Counted from the first letter of the stretch, positions 1-6,812 are shown. The stretch: 8,581 nt of DNA from Bacillota bacterium (GCA_023458995.1 JAEWVV010000188.1:1-8581), one strand, 5' to 3'. Notes: generated by a model not told the origin, from the sequence alone. Program-made: numbers and translations.

Positions 1-306
1 ATGAAGAACCTCTCAGGATCTGTTGAACAAGCTCTAGAAGCAATTTTTGAAACAGACAAATGGGCTACAGAATTTGGTGGAAAATCAGTTACTCTAGATG
101 CTACACGTGAAGGTGTTCAACTTCCAATGGCAACATCTAAGTTTACAACATTCAATCAAGCAGCTTATGATCAAGCTTACGCTAAATTAGTAAATGGTAC
201 TTATGCCGTAAGTAATGTCATCGGTCAATTCGGTGATGATGGTACAGCTTCTAAACAATTTGAAACCGCTAAGGTTAGAGTTACAGTTATTCTTTTCGAA
301 GGATAA
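1..306 (+). CDS. bmpA: BMP-family substrate-binding lipoprotein, C-terminal part (5' truncated by window edge)
   Basis: This is the last 101 codons of a substrate-binding protein of the BMP/PnrA family, the extracellular lipoprotein that captures the ligand, usually a nucleoside, for a Nup-type ABC importer. The visible part has the C-terminal lobe of the family: a helix at about residues 1-19 (KNLSGSVEQALEAIFETDKW), a GVQLP segment, a helix FNQAAYDQAYAKLVNGTY, and a final strand KVRVTVI. Full proteins have about 340-370 residues, so the lipobox signal peptide and the N-terminal lobe lie upstream. The ATG at position 1 is almost certainly an internal methionine. The stop is TAA. The next genes encode the matching ATPase and permeases, which supports the call more strongly than this fragment does alone. 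A riboflavin-binding RfuA-like protein is an alternative that cannot be excluded without the ligand pocket. Confidence 0.82.
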   Translation: MKNLSGSVEQALEAIFETDKWATEFGGKSVTLDATREGVQLPMATSKFTTFNQAAYDQAYAKLVNGTYAVSNVIGQFGDDGTASKQFETAKVRVTVILFEG

Positions 307-320
307 TCAATGAATTAAAC

Positions 321-358
321 AAGCGGGGATAAGGAAGTTGATTTCTTATCCCTGTTTT
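321..358 (+). terminator. Hairpin with short T-tract between the binding-protein gene and the ABC genes
   Basis: The inner stem GGGATAAGGAA (326-336) pairs with TTTCTTATCCC (342-352) around the 5-nt loop GTTGA, with one G-U pair. The pairing can extend outward through G-U, C-G, G-U and two A-T pairs to 321 and 357. It is followed by TTTTCTT. The transporter genes downstream have no good promoter of their own, so this is probably a partial terminator or 3'-end-stabilising hairpin. It would let the binding protein be made in excess over the membrane components, a common layout in ABC operons. Confidence 0.75.
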
Positions 359-408
359 CTTCATTAAATCTTTAATTCTTGAAAACTACAAGAAATGGGG
401 TTTTTTTT
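350..408 (+). promoter_or_regulatory. Possible alternative leader structure ahead of the ATPase gene
   Basis: The 3' arm of the preceding hairpin (350-358, CCCTGTTTT) can instead pair with 392-400 (GAAATGGGG), using three G-U pairs. That second stem is followed at once by eight T residues (401-408) and would bury the only ribosome-binding-like G-run (397-400) of the ATPase gene. A small stem, TTCTTG (376-381) with CAAGAA (389-394), lies inside it. The two large foldings exclude each other, as in an attenuator. No known riboswitch aptamer is recognised in these 88 bases, and the second stem is weak, so this is a structural possibility only. Confidence 0.25.
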
Positions 409-409
409 C

Positions 410-1996
410 ATGCATAATATTATTGAAATGCAACACATTACAAAAAAGTTCCCTGGCATTGTCGCTAACGATGATGTCACTTTTGACCTTCGTAAGGGTG
501 AAATTCACGCTTTACTTGGTGAAAATGGAGCAGGTAAATCGACACTGATGAGTGTCCTTTTTGGTATGTATAGACCTGAAGAAGGTGTCATACTCAAAAA
601 TGGTGAACCCATCCAAATTATGGACCCCAATGACGCAAATGCTTATGGTATTGGGATGGTGCATCAACATTTTAAACTTGTCGAAGTTTTTTCAATCTTA
701 GACAACATCATTATGGGTGCTGAGCCGCATACTTATGGATTTATTAAAAGAAAAGAAGCAAAACAACATATTTTAGAACTTTGTAAGCAATATGAACTTG
801 CGATTGATATCGATGCAAAAATTCAAGATGTGAGCGTTGGTATGCAGCAAAGAACTGAAATCTTAAAAATGTTGTATCGTCAAAATGAAATTCTTATTTT
901 TGATGAACCAACAGCTGTATTAACTCCTCAAGAAATCAATCAGTTAATGATTACGATGAAAAACCTTGTTAAAGAAGGTAAATCGATCATTTTCATCACA
1001 CATAAATTAGATGAAATCATGGAAGTAAGCGATAGAGTTACTGTTTTACGTCGCGGAAAAGTGATTGGCACTGTTGAAACAAAAGATACGACAAAAGAAG
1101 ACTTATCTCGTATGATGGTAGGTCGTGATGTCATTTTTGAAATTGAGAAGAAACCACTTAATTTAGGTGAAGTTGCTCTTGATGTTAGAGATTTAGTTGT
1201 TTTATCAGATCGTACGAAAAAACATGTTGTCGATCACGTTTCATTCCAGGTAAGAAAAGGTGAAATCGTGTGTGTTGCTGGTGTTGATGGAAATGGTCAA
1301 AGCGAACTTGGTCTTGCATTATCTGGTTTGATTAAACCAAGTCAAGGTCAGATTATCATTAGCGGTGAAGATGTAACCAATAAGTCGATTCGTTATCGTA
1401 ATGATCATGGATTATCCCACATTCCTGAAGATCGTCATAAACACGGGTTAATCTTACAAGATAATTTAGCAAATAATTTAGTTCTTAAAAAATATCATTT
1501 AGAACCTTTCCAGAAGCATGGCATCATTAACAAAGAACCTATTGGTGAACTTGCTAACCGTTTAATTGAAAAATATGATATACGTAGTGGTCAGGGTCCA
1601 AAAACACGTGTAGGTTCCATGTCAGGTGGTAACCAACAAAAAGCGATTATCGCCCGTGAACTTGATAAAGGTTCTGATGTATTACTTTCGATTCAAACCG
1701 TTCGTGGTCTTGATGTTGGTGCAGTTGAGTTTGCACATAGACAACTTATTCAAGCACGTGATGAAGGTAAAGCGATTTTAATGATTTCATTCGAACTTGA
1801 TGAAGTCATGAGTGTTAGCGATCGCATTTTAGTTATGTATGATGGCGAAATTGTAAAAAATGTGATGGCTAAAGACATCACAGTCGAAGAATTAGGTCTT
1901 TATATGGCAGGTGTTAAACGTGATATTGTTTATCCGGATCGTTTATCTGAACCCATGTCTTCTAAAACACATGAGGAGGTGACTACCCATGAATGA
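410..1996 (+). CDS. nupA: Nucleoside-type ABC importer, ATP-binding protein (two nucleotide-binding domains)
   Basis: This cytoplasmic ATPase of 528 residues drives a BMP/Nup-type importer and has the two fused domains usual for the family. Domain 1 has Walker A GENGAGKST (residues 37-45), a Q-loop at VHQHF, signature SVGMQ (142-146, the family's variant of LSGGQ), Walker B LIFDEP (D165, E166) and the H-loop histidine H198. Domain 2 has a degenerate Walker A GVDGNGQSEL (291-300, Gln in place of the Lys), signature SGGNQQ (405-410), and ISFELDE where the H-loop would be. Both losses are normal in this family. Around 428-435 the sequence is IQTVRGLD where relatives usually have AQPTRGLD. I prefer the start at 410 (MHNIIEM) over the in-frame ATG at 395. 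The shorter form matches relatives, and a G-run at 397-400 sits 9 nt upstream of 410, whereas 395 would add MGFFF encoded by a T8 tract. The end overlaps the next gene by 8 bp. Substrate is inferred from the family. Confidence 0.92.
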   Translation: MHNIIEMQHITKKFPGIVANDDVTFDLRKGEIHALLGENGAGKSTLMSVLFGMYRPEEGVILKNGEPIQIMDPNDANAYGIGMVHQHFKLVEVFSILDNIIMGAEPHTYGFIKRKEAKQHILELCKQYELAIDIDAKIQDVSVGMQQRTEILKMLYRQNEILIFDEPTAVLTPQEINQLMITMKNLVKEGKSIIFITHKLDEIMEVSDRVTVLRRGKVIGTVETKDTTKEDLSRMMVGRDVIFEIEKKPLNLGEVALDVRDLVVLSDRTKKHVVDHVSFQVRKGEIVCVAGVDGNGQSELGLALSGLIKPSQGQIIISGEDVTNKSIRYRNDHGLSHIPEDRHKHGLILQDNLANNLVLKKYHLEPFQKHGIINKEPIGELANRLIEKYDIRSGQGPKTRVGSMSGGNQQKAIIARELDKGSDVLLSIQTVRGLDVGAVEFAHRQLIQARDEGKAILMISFELDEVMSVSDRILVMYDGEIVKNVMAKDITVEELGLYMAGVKRDIVYPDRLSEPMSSKTHEEVTTHE

Positions 1997-3188
1997 TTTT
2001 AAAACAAAGCTAACTCATGTTTGGATGAAGTTTAAATCAACCGAAGGATTTAACACGTTAATGGGTTCACTCTTCGCGATTGCTGTTGGGTTATTACTTG
2101 GTATTATCATTATTGTGATTGTTAATCCAAGTTCTGCAGGTGAAGGTATCTTCCGCTTAATGAAAGGCTCATTCAACCATCCAAGAGGTGGCTGGATTGG
2201 AATTGGACAGTTACTTTACCGTTCAACACCAATTATCTTTACAGGTTTAGCGGTTGCATTCGCATTTAAGACAGGTTTATTCAATATTGGTGCGAGTGGA
2301 CAGTATACCGTAGGATTATTTGCTGCAGCGTTAGTGGGTATTTTAGGCGATAAACTTGGTGGATTACAGTGGATTGTTGCAGTATTTGCAGGGATGGCAG
2401 CTGGTTTTATTTGGGGTGCGATTCCTGGGATATTTAAAGCTTTCTTTAATGTTCATGAAGTTATTACATCAATTATGTTTAACTATATTGGTATGTTTTT
2501 GGTTAATGGACTCTTAAACTCGAACTTTTTAAGAGCTCAAGTTGTTAATGGTACAACAAACCGTACGAATGTTGTTGATCAAGCTGCACGAACACCTTAT
2601 GGACCTTTTGAAAAGATTTTTCCAACTGCAGGTCTTGATATTTCTATCTTGATTGCTATTGGAGTTGCAATTATCTTATTCTTAGTTTTAAATAAAACAG
2701 TTTTTGGTCGTGAGTTAAAGAGCGTTGGTTTAAACCGTGATGCAGCGAAATACTCAGGCGTTAATGAAAAAAGTAGTTTAGTACTTTCAATGGCGATTGC
2801 AGGTATGGTTGCAGGTCTTGGTGGCGCATTGTTTATTCTATCACCAAGTACAAGAAATTTAGGTAATGCTTATCCAATTGAAAATGTCATTTTAGGTACT
2901 GGTTTTGATGGTATTCCTGTTGCACTACTTGCAAACAGTAATCCACTTGGTGTTATTTTATCAACACTCTTTGTTGGTTATATCACATTAGGTGGTTTGT
3001 CGATGCAAAGCGTTGGTTTCGTCTCTGAGATCGTAGATATCATTATTGGTGTTATCTTATACTTTAGTGCCTTTGCACTTATCATGACGCAGTACTTAGG
3101 TAAGATTAAAGATCGAATTAAAAAGAAAAAAGAAGAACAACAGTTGACAACTTCACCGGATACAAACATAAAGGAAGGTGAAAACTAA
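1989..3188 (+). CDS. nupB: Nucleoside-type ABC importer, permease subunit 1
   Basis: This 399-residue integral membrane permease belongs to the BPD_transp_2 family and corresponds to NupB/NupP, the first of two different permeases in the nucleoside importer. The first membrane helix is at about residues 25-45. The family signature FKTGLFNIGASGQY lies near 93-106, and several further hydrophobic helices run to about residue 370. The cytoplasmic loop FGRELKSVGLNRDAAKYSGV is the expected ATPase-contact region. The C-terminal 25 residues are hydrophilic and Lys/Glu-rich. The start is well supported: AGGAGG at 1974-1979 sits 9 nt upstream, inside the end of the ATPase gene, and the reading frames overlap by 8 bp, so translation is probably coupled. 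The gene ends in a TAATG junction with the second permease. The transported compound cannot be read from the sequence, but purine and pyrimidine nucleosides are the usual substrates. Confidence 0.92.
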   Translation: MNDFKTKLTHVWMKFKSTEGFNTLMGSLFAIAVGLLLGIIIIVIVNPSSAGEGIFRLMKGSFNHPRGGWIGIGQLLYRSTPIIFTGLAVAFAFKTGLFNIGASGQYTVGLFAAALVGILGDKLGGLQWIVAVFAGMAAGFIWGAIPGIFKAFFNVHEVITSIMFNYIGMFLVNGLLNSNFLRAQVVNGTTNRTNVVDQAARTPYGPFEKIFPTAGLDISILIAIGVAIILFLVLNKTVFGRELKSVGLNRDAAKYSGVNEKSSLVLSMAIAGMVAGLGGALFILSPSTRNLGNAYPIENVILGTGFDGIPVALLANSNPLGVILSTLFVGYITLGGLSMQSVGFVSEIVDIIIGVILYFSAFALIMTQYLGKIKDRIKKKKEEQQLTTSPDTNIKEGEN

Positions 3189-4171
3189 TGGCATATTTCA
3201 TTTCACAATCACTTTTCTTCGTTATTCCCTTATTAATCGTTGCTCTTGCTGGGATGTTTTCTGAAAAGAGTGGTACAGTCAATATTGCTCTAGAAGGTTT
3301 AATGGTTATTGGTGCATTCTGTGGTATCTTATTTATTAATAAGATGCAAGCAGCTGGCTTTTTAGCAAATGCTCCACAACTATTATTAATCCTTGCAATG
3401 TTAATTGCAGGGCTTGGTGGAGCATTATTCTCCTCACTTCTTGGTTTCCTAGCGATCAATATGAAAGCAGACCAAACCATTGGTGGTACCGCACTTAACT
3501 TATTAGCTGGTTCACTTGCAATCTTCTTAGCAAAACAAACACAAGAAAATCATGCAGTTCAAATCTCTTATGATAAAGAAGTATTCCGTTTGAACTCAGA
3601 TTTCCTTAAAAATATTTTCCCAAATATCAACTATGTATTTTTTGATATGGCGTACTTAACAACGTATATTGGTATTTTAATCTTAATAATTTCAACAATT
3701 GTGATTTATAAGACACGTTTTGGATCTAGATTATCAGCCTGTGGTGAACATCCAGAAGCTGCACAATCTGTGGGTGTTAATGTTTATCATTATCGTTGGT
3801 ATGGTGTTTTAATTTCTGGTTTCTTGGGTGGTTTAGGTGGTCTTGTTTACGCACTACCTATCTCAGTATCCTTTGAGGGTACAGTTGCTGGATATGGTTT
3901 CTTAGCATTAGCTGTTCTGATCTTTGGTCAATGGAAACCGATGCGTATTTTATTTGCAGCTATATTCTTTGGTGTCTTTAAGACATTGTCGGTGACATTC
4001 TTTGGTTTCTCATGGATCAACTACCTAATTGAAACTTTCCCAAATATTCCATTTGGTATGATATTCAGAATGTTGCCCTATATCGCAACGATGGTTGTTC
4101 TTGCAATCTTCTCGAAGAAATCTAAAGCTCCTAAAGCTTCAGGTAAACCATTTTTAGGAAACGCTCGATAA
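3188..4171 (+). CDS. nupC: Nucleoside-type ABC importer, permease subunit 2
   Basis: This 327-residue BPD_transp_2 permease corresponds to NupC/NupQ and pairs with the preceding permease to form the membrane channel. It opens with a hydrophobic helix (about residues 5-23), followed by the family hallmark SGTVNIALEGLM at 28-39. Further on comes the conserved loop RFGSRLSACGEHPEAAQSVG, followed by GGLGGLVYAL, the ATPase-coupling segment seen in relatives. The length is typical (about 310-330). Its ATG shares one base with the upstream TAA (TAATG), and AAGGAAGG at 3171-3178 gives a ribosome site inside the previous gene. The gene ends with tandem stops (TAA TAA) and is followed within 12 bases by a terminator, so it is the last gene of the operon. 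Confidence 0.92.
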   Translation: MAYFISQSLFFVIPLLIVALAGMFSEKSGTVNIALEGLMVIGAFCGILFINKMQAAGFLANAPQLLLILAMLIAGLGGALFSSLLGFLAINMKADQTIGGTALNLLAGSLAIFLAKQTQENHAVQISYDKEVFRLNSDFLKNIFPNINYVFFDMAYLTTYIGILILIISTIVIYKTRFGSRLSACGEHPEAAQSVGVNVYHYRWYGVLISGFLGGLGGLVYALPISVSFEGTVAGYGFLALAVLIFGQWKPMRILFAAIFFGVFKTLSVTFFGFSWINYLIETFPNIPFGMIFRMLPYIATMVVLAIFSKKSKAPKASGKPFLGNAR

Positions 4172-4182
4172 TAAAAGAAGAA

Positions 4183-4208
4183 GCATCTGAAATAAGATGC
4201 TTTTTTTT
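4183..4208 (+). terminator. Rho-independent terminator of the transporter operon
   Basis: The stem GCATCT (4183-4188) pairs with AGATGC (4195-4200) around the loop GAAATA and is followed by eight T residues (4201-4208). A-rich bases before the stem can pair with the T-tract. On the minus strand the same hairpin is followed by TTCTTCTTTTA, so it may also end the convergent LLM gene, whose stop codon lies 2 bases away at 4210-4212. Confidence 0.9.
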
Positions 4209-4209
4209 G

Positions 4210-5250
4210 TTATTTTTGGTCTAGTTGTTCATCAATGAGCGGTTTGACTTTTGTTCCCATCAGTTTGATGGATTCCATAACAAGTTCATGGTCTAGGTAA
4301 CCTACTGGGACATGAAGGGTGAATCTATTAATTCCTAATGTCTCTTTCATATAGAGTATCTTTTTAGCAACATAGTCTGGATCACCGACAAAAAGTGCGC
4401 CTTCAAGACTATTGGATGCTTCATAGGTTTGTTTGGTGTATTTTGGCCATCCTCTTTCACGCCCGATAATATTCATGGCCTGTTCCATGGAAGGATAGTA
4501 AGTATCATATGCTTTTTGGAAATCCTCCATGATAAATCCATGGGAGTGTACGGAAATCATCATTTGGTCAAGTGGGTGTCCAGCTGCAATGTATGTTTTC
4601 TTATAGAGTTCGATCAAACCTTTAAACATACGTGGCATGCCACCAATAATCGCTAAGAAAAGAGGAAGTCCTTTTTTTGCTGCACGAATGACGGATTCTG
4701 GTGTTCCTCCAACAGCAACACTTATATTTAAATTTTTAGTTCTTGGATAGACTCCTAGATGATCAATTGAATTACGATGTTTACCTTTAAATGTGACATA
4801 CTCACTTTCTCTAATTTGAAGGAGTAAATCCATTTTTTCTTCGAATAATGTATTGTAGTCATGTAAATCGTAACCAAATAGAGGGAAAGACTCAATAAAT
4901 GAACCTCGACCAACCATGAGTTCAGCTCTACCATTGGATAATGCATTGAGGGTTGCGAAATTTTGATAAACACGAACGGGATCATCACTCGATAAAACAG
5001 TAACTGCACTTCCTAAAGTGATATGTTTAGTAAGTGGTGCAGCGGCAGCTAAAATCATGTGTGGTGCTGATGCTGCAAAATCTTTTCTGTGGTGTTCTCC
5101 AACACCAAAAAAATCAAGTCCAACTTCATCTGCAAGTTTGATTTCATCAACGACTTGTCTAATTCGTTCATCATATGTAATTGTTCTTCCTGTTTTAGGG
5201 TTTGGCATGATTTCAGCAAATGTCGTGATGCCTAATTCGAATTTTTTCAT
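4210..5250 (-). CDS. LLM-class (luciferase-like) flavin-dependent oxidoreductase
   Basis: This 346-residue cytoplasmic protein has the bacterial luciferase-like TIM-barrel fold, which uses reduced FMN or F420-type flavin. Visible family features are the N-terminal strand FELGITTFAE, the motif GVGEHHR (49-55), the segment LGSAVTVLSSDDPVR (79-93), and GRAELMVGRGSF (107-118). A VAVGGTPESV segment and a C-terminal GDPDYVAKKI stretch follow, as in flavin-dependent members of the 2I7G/Atu2307-type subgroup. The substrate is unknown, and many members of this group are only known as putative monooxygenases. The start is supported by GGAGA at 5258-5262, 7 nt upstream of the ATG on this strand. It is transcribed toward the transporter operon and away from queG, so it is a single-gene unit. 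An extended -10 promoter and a 16-bp palindrome lie just upstream and suggest local repression. Confidence 0.88.
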   Translation of the reverse strand: MKKFELGITTFAEIMPNPKTGRTITYDERIRQVVDEIKLADEVGLDFFGVGEHHRKDFAASAPHMILAAAAPLTKHITLGSAVTVLSSDDPVRVYQNFATLNALSNGRAELMVGRGSFIESFPLFGYDLHDYNTLFEEKMDLLLQIRESEYVTFKGKHRNSIDHLGVYPRTKNLNISVAVGGTPESVIRAAKKGLPLFLAIIGGMPRMFKGLIELYKKTYIAAGHPLDQMMISVHSHGFIMEDFQKAYDTYYPSMEQAMNIIGRERGWPKYTKQTYEASNSLEGALFVGDPDYVAKKILYMKETLGINRFTLHVPVGYLDHELVMESIKLMGTKVKPLIDEQLDQK

Positions 5251-5268
5251 AACATCATCTCCATTTGT

Positions 5269-5277
5269 AGTATATCA
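5269..5277 (-). promoter_or_regulatory. Extended -10 promoter element for the LLM gene
   Basis: On the minus strand the bases read TGATATACT: a TG dinucleotide, one spacer base and the hexamer TATACT (5269-5274). There is no good -35 hexamer 17 bases upstream, only T-rich sequence, which fits an extended -10 promoter. The predicted transcript start falls near 5262, leaving a leader of only about 12 bases that begins at the ribosome site. Confidence 0.5.
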
Positions 5278-5292
5278 TTTCGAATTCGAAAT
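5277..5292. promoter_or_regulatory. Perfect 16-bp palindrome, likely operator
   Basis: ATTTCGAATTCGAAAT is its own reverse complement over all 16 bases. It contains two overlapping TTCGAA cores and abuts the LLM extended -10 element, in the -10/-35 spacer where a dimeric repressor would block RNA polymerase. A second, shorter palindrome with the same core (AATTCGAATT, 5234-5243) lies in the first codons of the LLM gene, 46 bp away centre to centre. No known regulator could be assigned. Confidence 0.45.
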
Positions 5293-5356
5293 AAAAAAGA
5301 AGATGCTTAAAGAATTCTTGTTACTAAAACGAATCGCTTTATGTGTTATGTGAACA

Positions 5357-5365
5357 TGATATAAT
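5357..5365 (+). promoter_or_regulatory. Extended -10 promoter for queG
   Basis: TGATATAAT gives a consensus extended -10 element: TG at 5357-5358 and TATAAT at 5360-5365. The matching -35 region (about 5337-5343, CTTTATG) is poor. The predicted transcript start is near 5372, giving a leader of about 20 bases that holds the ribosome site GAGGA at 5381-5385, 6 nt from the ATG. Confidence 0.65.
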
Positions 5366-5391
5366 AGATGTATTATTGATGAGGAATAGTT

Positions 5392-6333
5392 ATGAAAAGT
5401 GAAGCCTTAAATCTTCTATTTAAAGAGCATTTCGATGTTGTTGGTATCATTCAAACCAAACGCTATTTAGATGAATCAAAAAAAATGAATAAGGTTGTGC
5501 CACAAGAAATATACCCAACCATGGTTGTTGTTGGTCTTTCTTATCCTTATCGTGTTTTAAAACATACAAATACTCACCTTGTTTCTTCGTTTTACACGTT
5601 TGGTAGTGATTATCATACCGTTTTAAAACAAAGAATAGAACGTGTGATGCGTAAACTAGATGTGAGTTATACCTATGGTGTTGATAATCATCCCCACCAG
5701 GAAAGACTTGCTGCTGTTTTGGCAGGTGTTGGATTTTTTGGTAAAAATCAATTAATCATTAATCCTACACTCGGAAGTTATTTCTTTTTAGGACTCGTAT
5801 TTATAGATATTAAAATAGAAGATGAATTCATCCTTGAGATTACTGATGACTGCGGAACATGTAGAAAGTGTATTGATGCATGTCCAACACATGCACTAGA
5901 TGATAATTACTATGATGTCAATAAATGTATCAGTAACTTTAATCAAGCAAAACGAGTATTAAATCAAAGTGAGATGAAAGCTAATTATACACTTTTCGGT
6001 TGTGATATCTGTCAGATGGTTTGTCCAAAAAACATCAATAAAGGAAAGAAAGTACATTCTGAATTTGATTTATCAGGTAAAGAAATGGTTTCAATTGTTG
6101 ATCTCTTCACTGATTCAGAAAAAGAGTTTAAAGCTAAATATGACGGAATGTCTTACCTATGGAAAGGGAAAACCATTTTGATGCGTAATGCTTCGATGTT
6201 ACTTCTTAAACATAAAAATACAAACTACATTCCTTTAATTGAGTCATCGCTTGATAAACATCAAATGCCTTGGTATAAAGATACAGTTAGTTTTATTGTT
6301 AATGAACTAAAAGAAATAAAAAAGGAATCCTAG
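5392..6333 (+). CDS. queG: Epoxyqueuosine reductase QueG
   Basis: QueG carries out the last step of queuosine synthesis. It removes the epoxide oxygen of epoxyqueuosine in the anticodon wobble position of tRNAs (Tyr, His, Asn, Asp), using cobalamin and two 4Fe-4S clusters. The family motif VDNHPHQERLAA includes the expected catalytic aspartate, D98, and is followed by AGVGFFGKNQLIINPTLGSY. The ferredoxin-like part has CGTCRKCIDACP (C154, C157, C160, C164), the extra cysteine C179 in CISNF, and CDICQMVCP (C204, C207, C211), so all eight cluster ligands are present. The wording CDICQMVCPKN resembles the Bacillus enzyme. At 313 residues it is shorter than Bacillus-type enzymes (about 380) and keeps at most one HEAT-like helix pair (about residues 255-310). 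The ribosome site GAGGA lies 6 nt upstream. Transcription is monocistronic, divergent from the LLM gene and ended by a hairpin containing the TAG stop. Confidence 0.94.
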   Translation: MKSEALNLLFKEHFDVVGIIQTKRYLDESKKMNKVVPQEIYPTMVVVGLSYPYRVLKHTNTHLVSSFYTFGSDYHTVLKQRIERVMRKLDVSYTYGVDNHPHQERLAAVLAGVGFFGKNQLIINPTLGSYFFLGLVFIDIKIEDEFILEITDDCGTCRKCIDACPTHALDDNYYDVNKCISNFNQAKRVLNQSEMKANYTLFGCDICQMVCPKNINKGKKVHSEFDLSGKEMVSIVDLFTDSEKEFKAKYDGMSYLWKGKTILMRNASMLLLKHKNTNYIPLIESSLDKHQMPWYKDTVSFIVNELKEIKKES

Positions 6334-6353
6334 CTCATCTAGAATTCCTTTTT
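6319..6353. terminator. Bidirectional terminator between queG and the small membrane-protein gene
   Basis: The stem AAAAAGGAAT-C-CTAG (6319-6333) pairs with CTAG-A-ATTCCTTTTT (6339-6353) around the loop CTCAT, with a single C-A mismatch. The right arm ends in T5 and is followed by GTTTT for the plus strand. On the minus strand the stem ends in a T-rich run (TTTTTTATTT). The queG stop codon TAG (6331-6333) forms part of the left arm, and the convergent gene stops at 6357-6359, so one element serves both genes. Confidence 0.85.
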
Positions 6354-6356
6354 GTT

Positions 6357-6770
6357 TTATATTTTAAGTATGATGATTGAGTAAATACAAAGTGTCAATG
6401 TTGTAATATCGTAAATGATTGTAGAGACAATCGTAAACACAAACCAAAATCCTTTCGCTAGCGATGCGTCTTGACCAAAACCAACGATACCAGGTAGTAT
6501 CATCACAATAAGAATTGTCAGAACAGAGACTAAGAAGAGAACGAGTTTTTCAGTAAAGTGATTTTTCGTTTTCATCGCGATGAGCGTAATGATCATTGCA
6601 CCTGGCATAATGACAAATGAGAGCTCAGCAGGAAAGAGAAAATCAAAAAGGAATTCTTTTGAATCAATCCAATAATTAAGCGTGATAACAAGTAGGAATA
6701 TAAATGGAATGAGTATCAGAGCAATCCCTAAGAGTTCTAAAAAGAAGATCCAGTTTTTACTTTGATTCAC
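6357..6770 (-). CDS. Small four-helix integral membrane protein, function unknown
   Basis: I do not recognise this 137-residue protein. It is strongly hydrophobic, with four predicted membrane helices at about residues 8-31, 47-66, 74-97 and 108-135, and short loops between them. The charged loop KTKNHFTEK (67-75) probably faces the cytoplasm. There is no signal peptide, catalytic motif or cysteine pair. The start is GTG at 6768-6770, preceded by AAAGGGG (6779-6785, 8 nt upstream). No in-frame ATG lies between it and the upstream stop codon. It is transcribed alone, divergent from the large unknown membrane-anchored protein and convergent with queG. The clean ribosome site, the shared terminator and the consistent hydrophobic pattern argue that it is real. 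It could be a small transport or stress-related membrane protein, but nothing in the sequence decides this. Confidence 0.75.
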   Translation of the reverse strand: MNQSKNWIFFLELLGIALILIPFIFLLVITLNYWIDSKEFLFDFLFPAELSFVIMPGAMIITLIAMKTKNHFTEKLVLFLVSVLTILIVMILPGIVGFGQDASLAKGFWFVFTIVSTIIYDITTLTLCIYSIIILKI

Positions 6771-6812
6771 GATATCAGCCCCTTTATATAAATAGAATAC
6801 ATCAATAATGAA

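Noticed and set aside
379..407. Possible promoter ahead of the ATPase gene (TTGAAA at 379-384)
   Set aside because: The region 17 bases downstream is a T-run with no -10 hexamer, so the ATPase is better explained by read-through from the binding-protein gene.
307..409. Purine-type or other known riboswitch in the leader
   Set aside because: The stretch is too short and lacks the conserved three-way-junction sequences of a purine aptamer.
940..1134. Minus-strand reading frame of 64 codons within the ATPase gene
   Set aside because: It lies antisense to the well-supported ATPase, with no ribosome site and no recognisable product.
2978..3480. Two minus-strand reading frames opposite the permease genes
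   Set aside because: These are antisense shadows of the NupB- and NupC-like permeases; both plus-strand proteins are complete and carry family motifs.
5310..5319. Palindrome AAGAATTCTT in the LLM/queG intergenic region
   Set aside because: It is only 10 bp long and AT-rich, expected by chance at this composition, and not placed at either promoter.
4429..5353. Plus-strand frames at 4429-4656 and 5018-5353 and a minus-strand frame at 4755-5009
   Set aside because: All overlap the LLM gene in other frames, lack ribosome sites, and have no family features.
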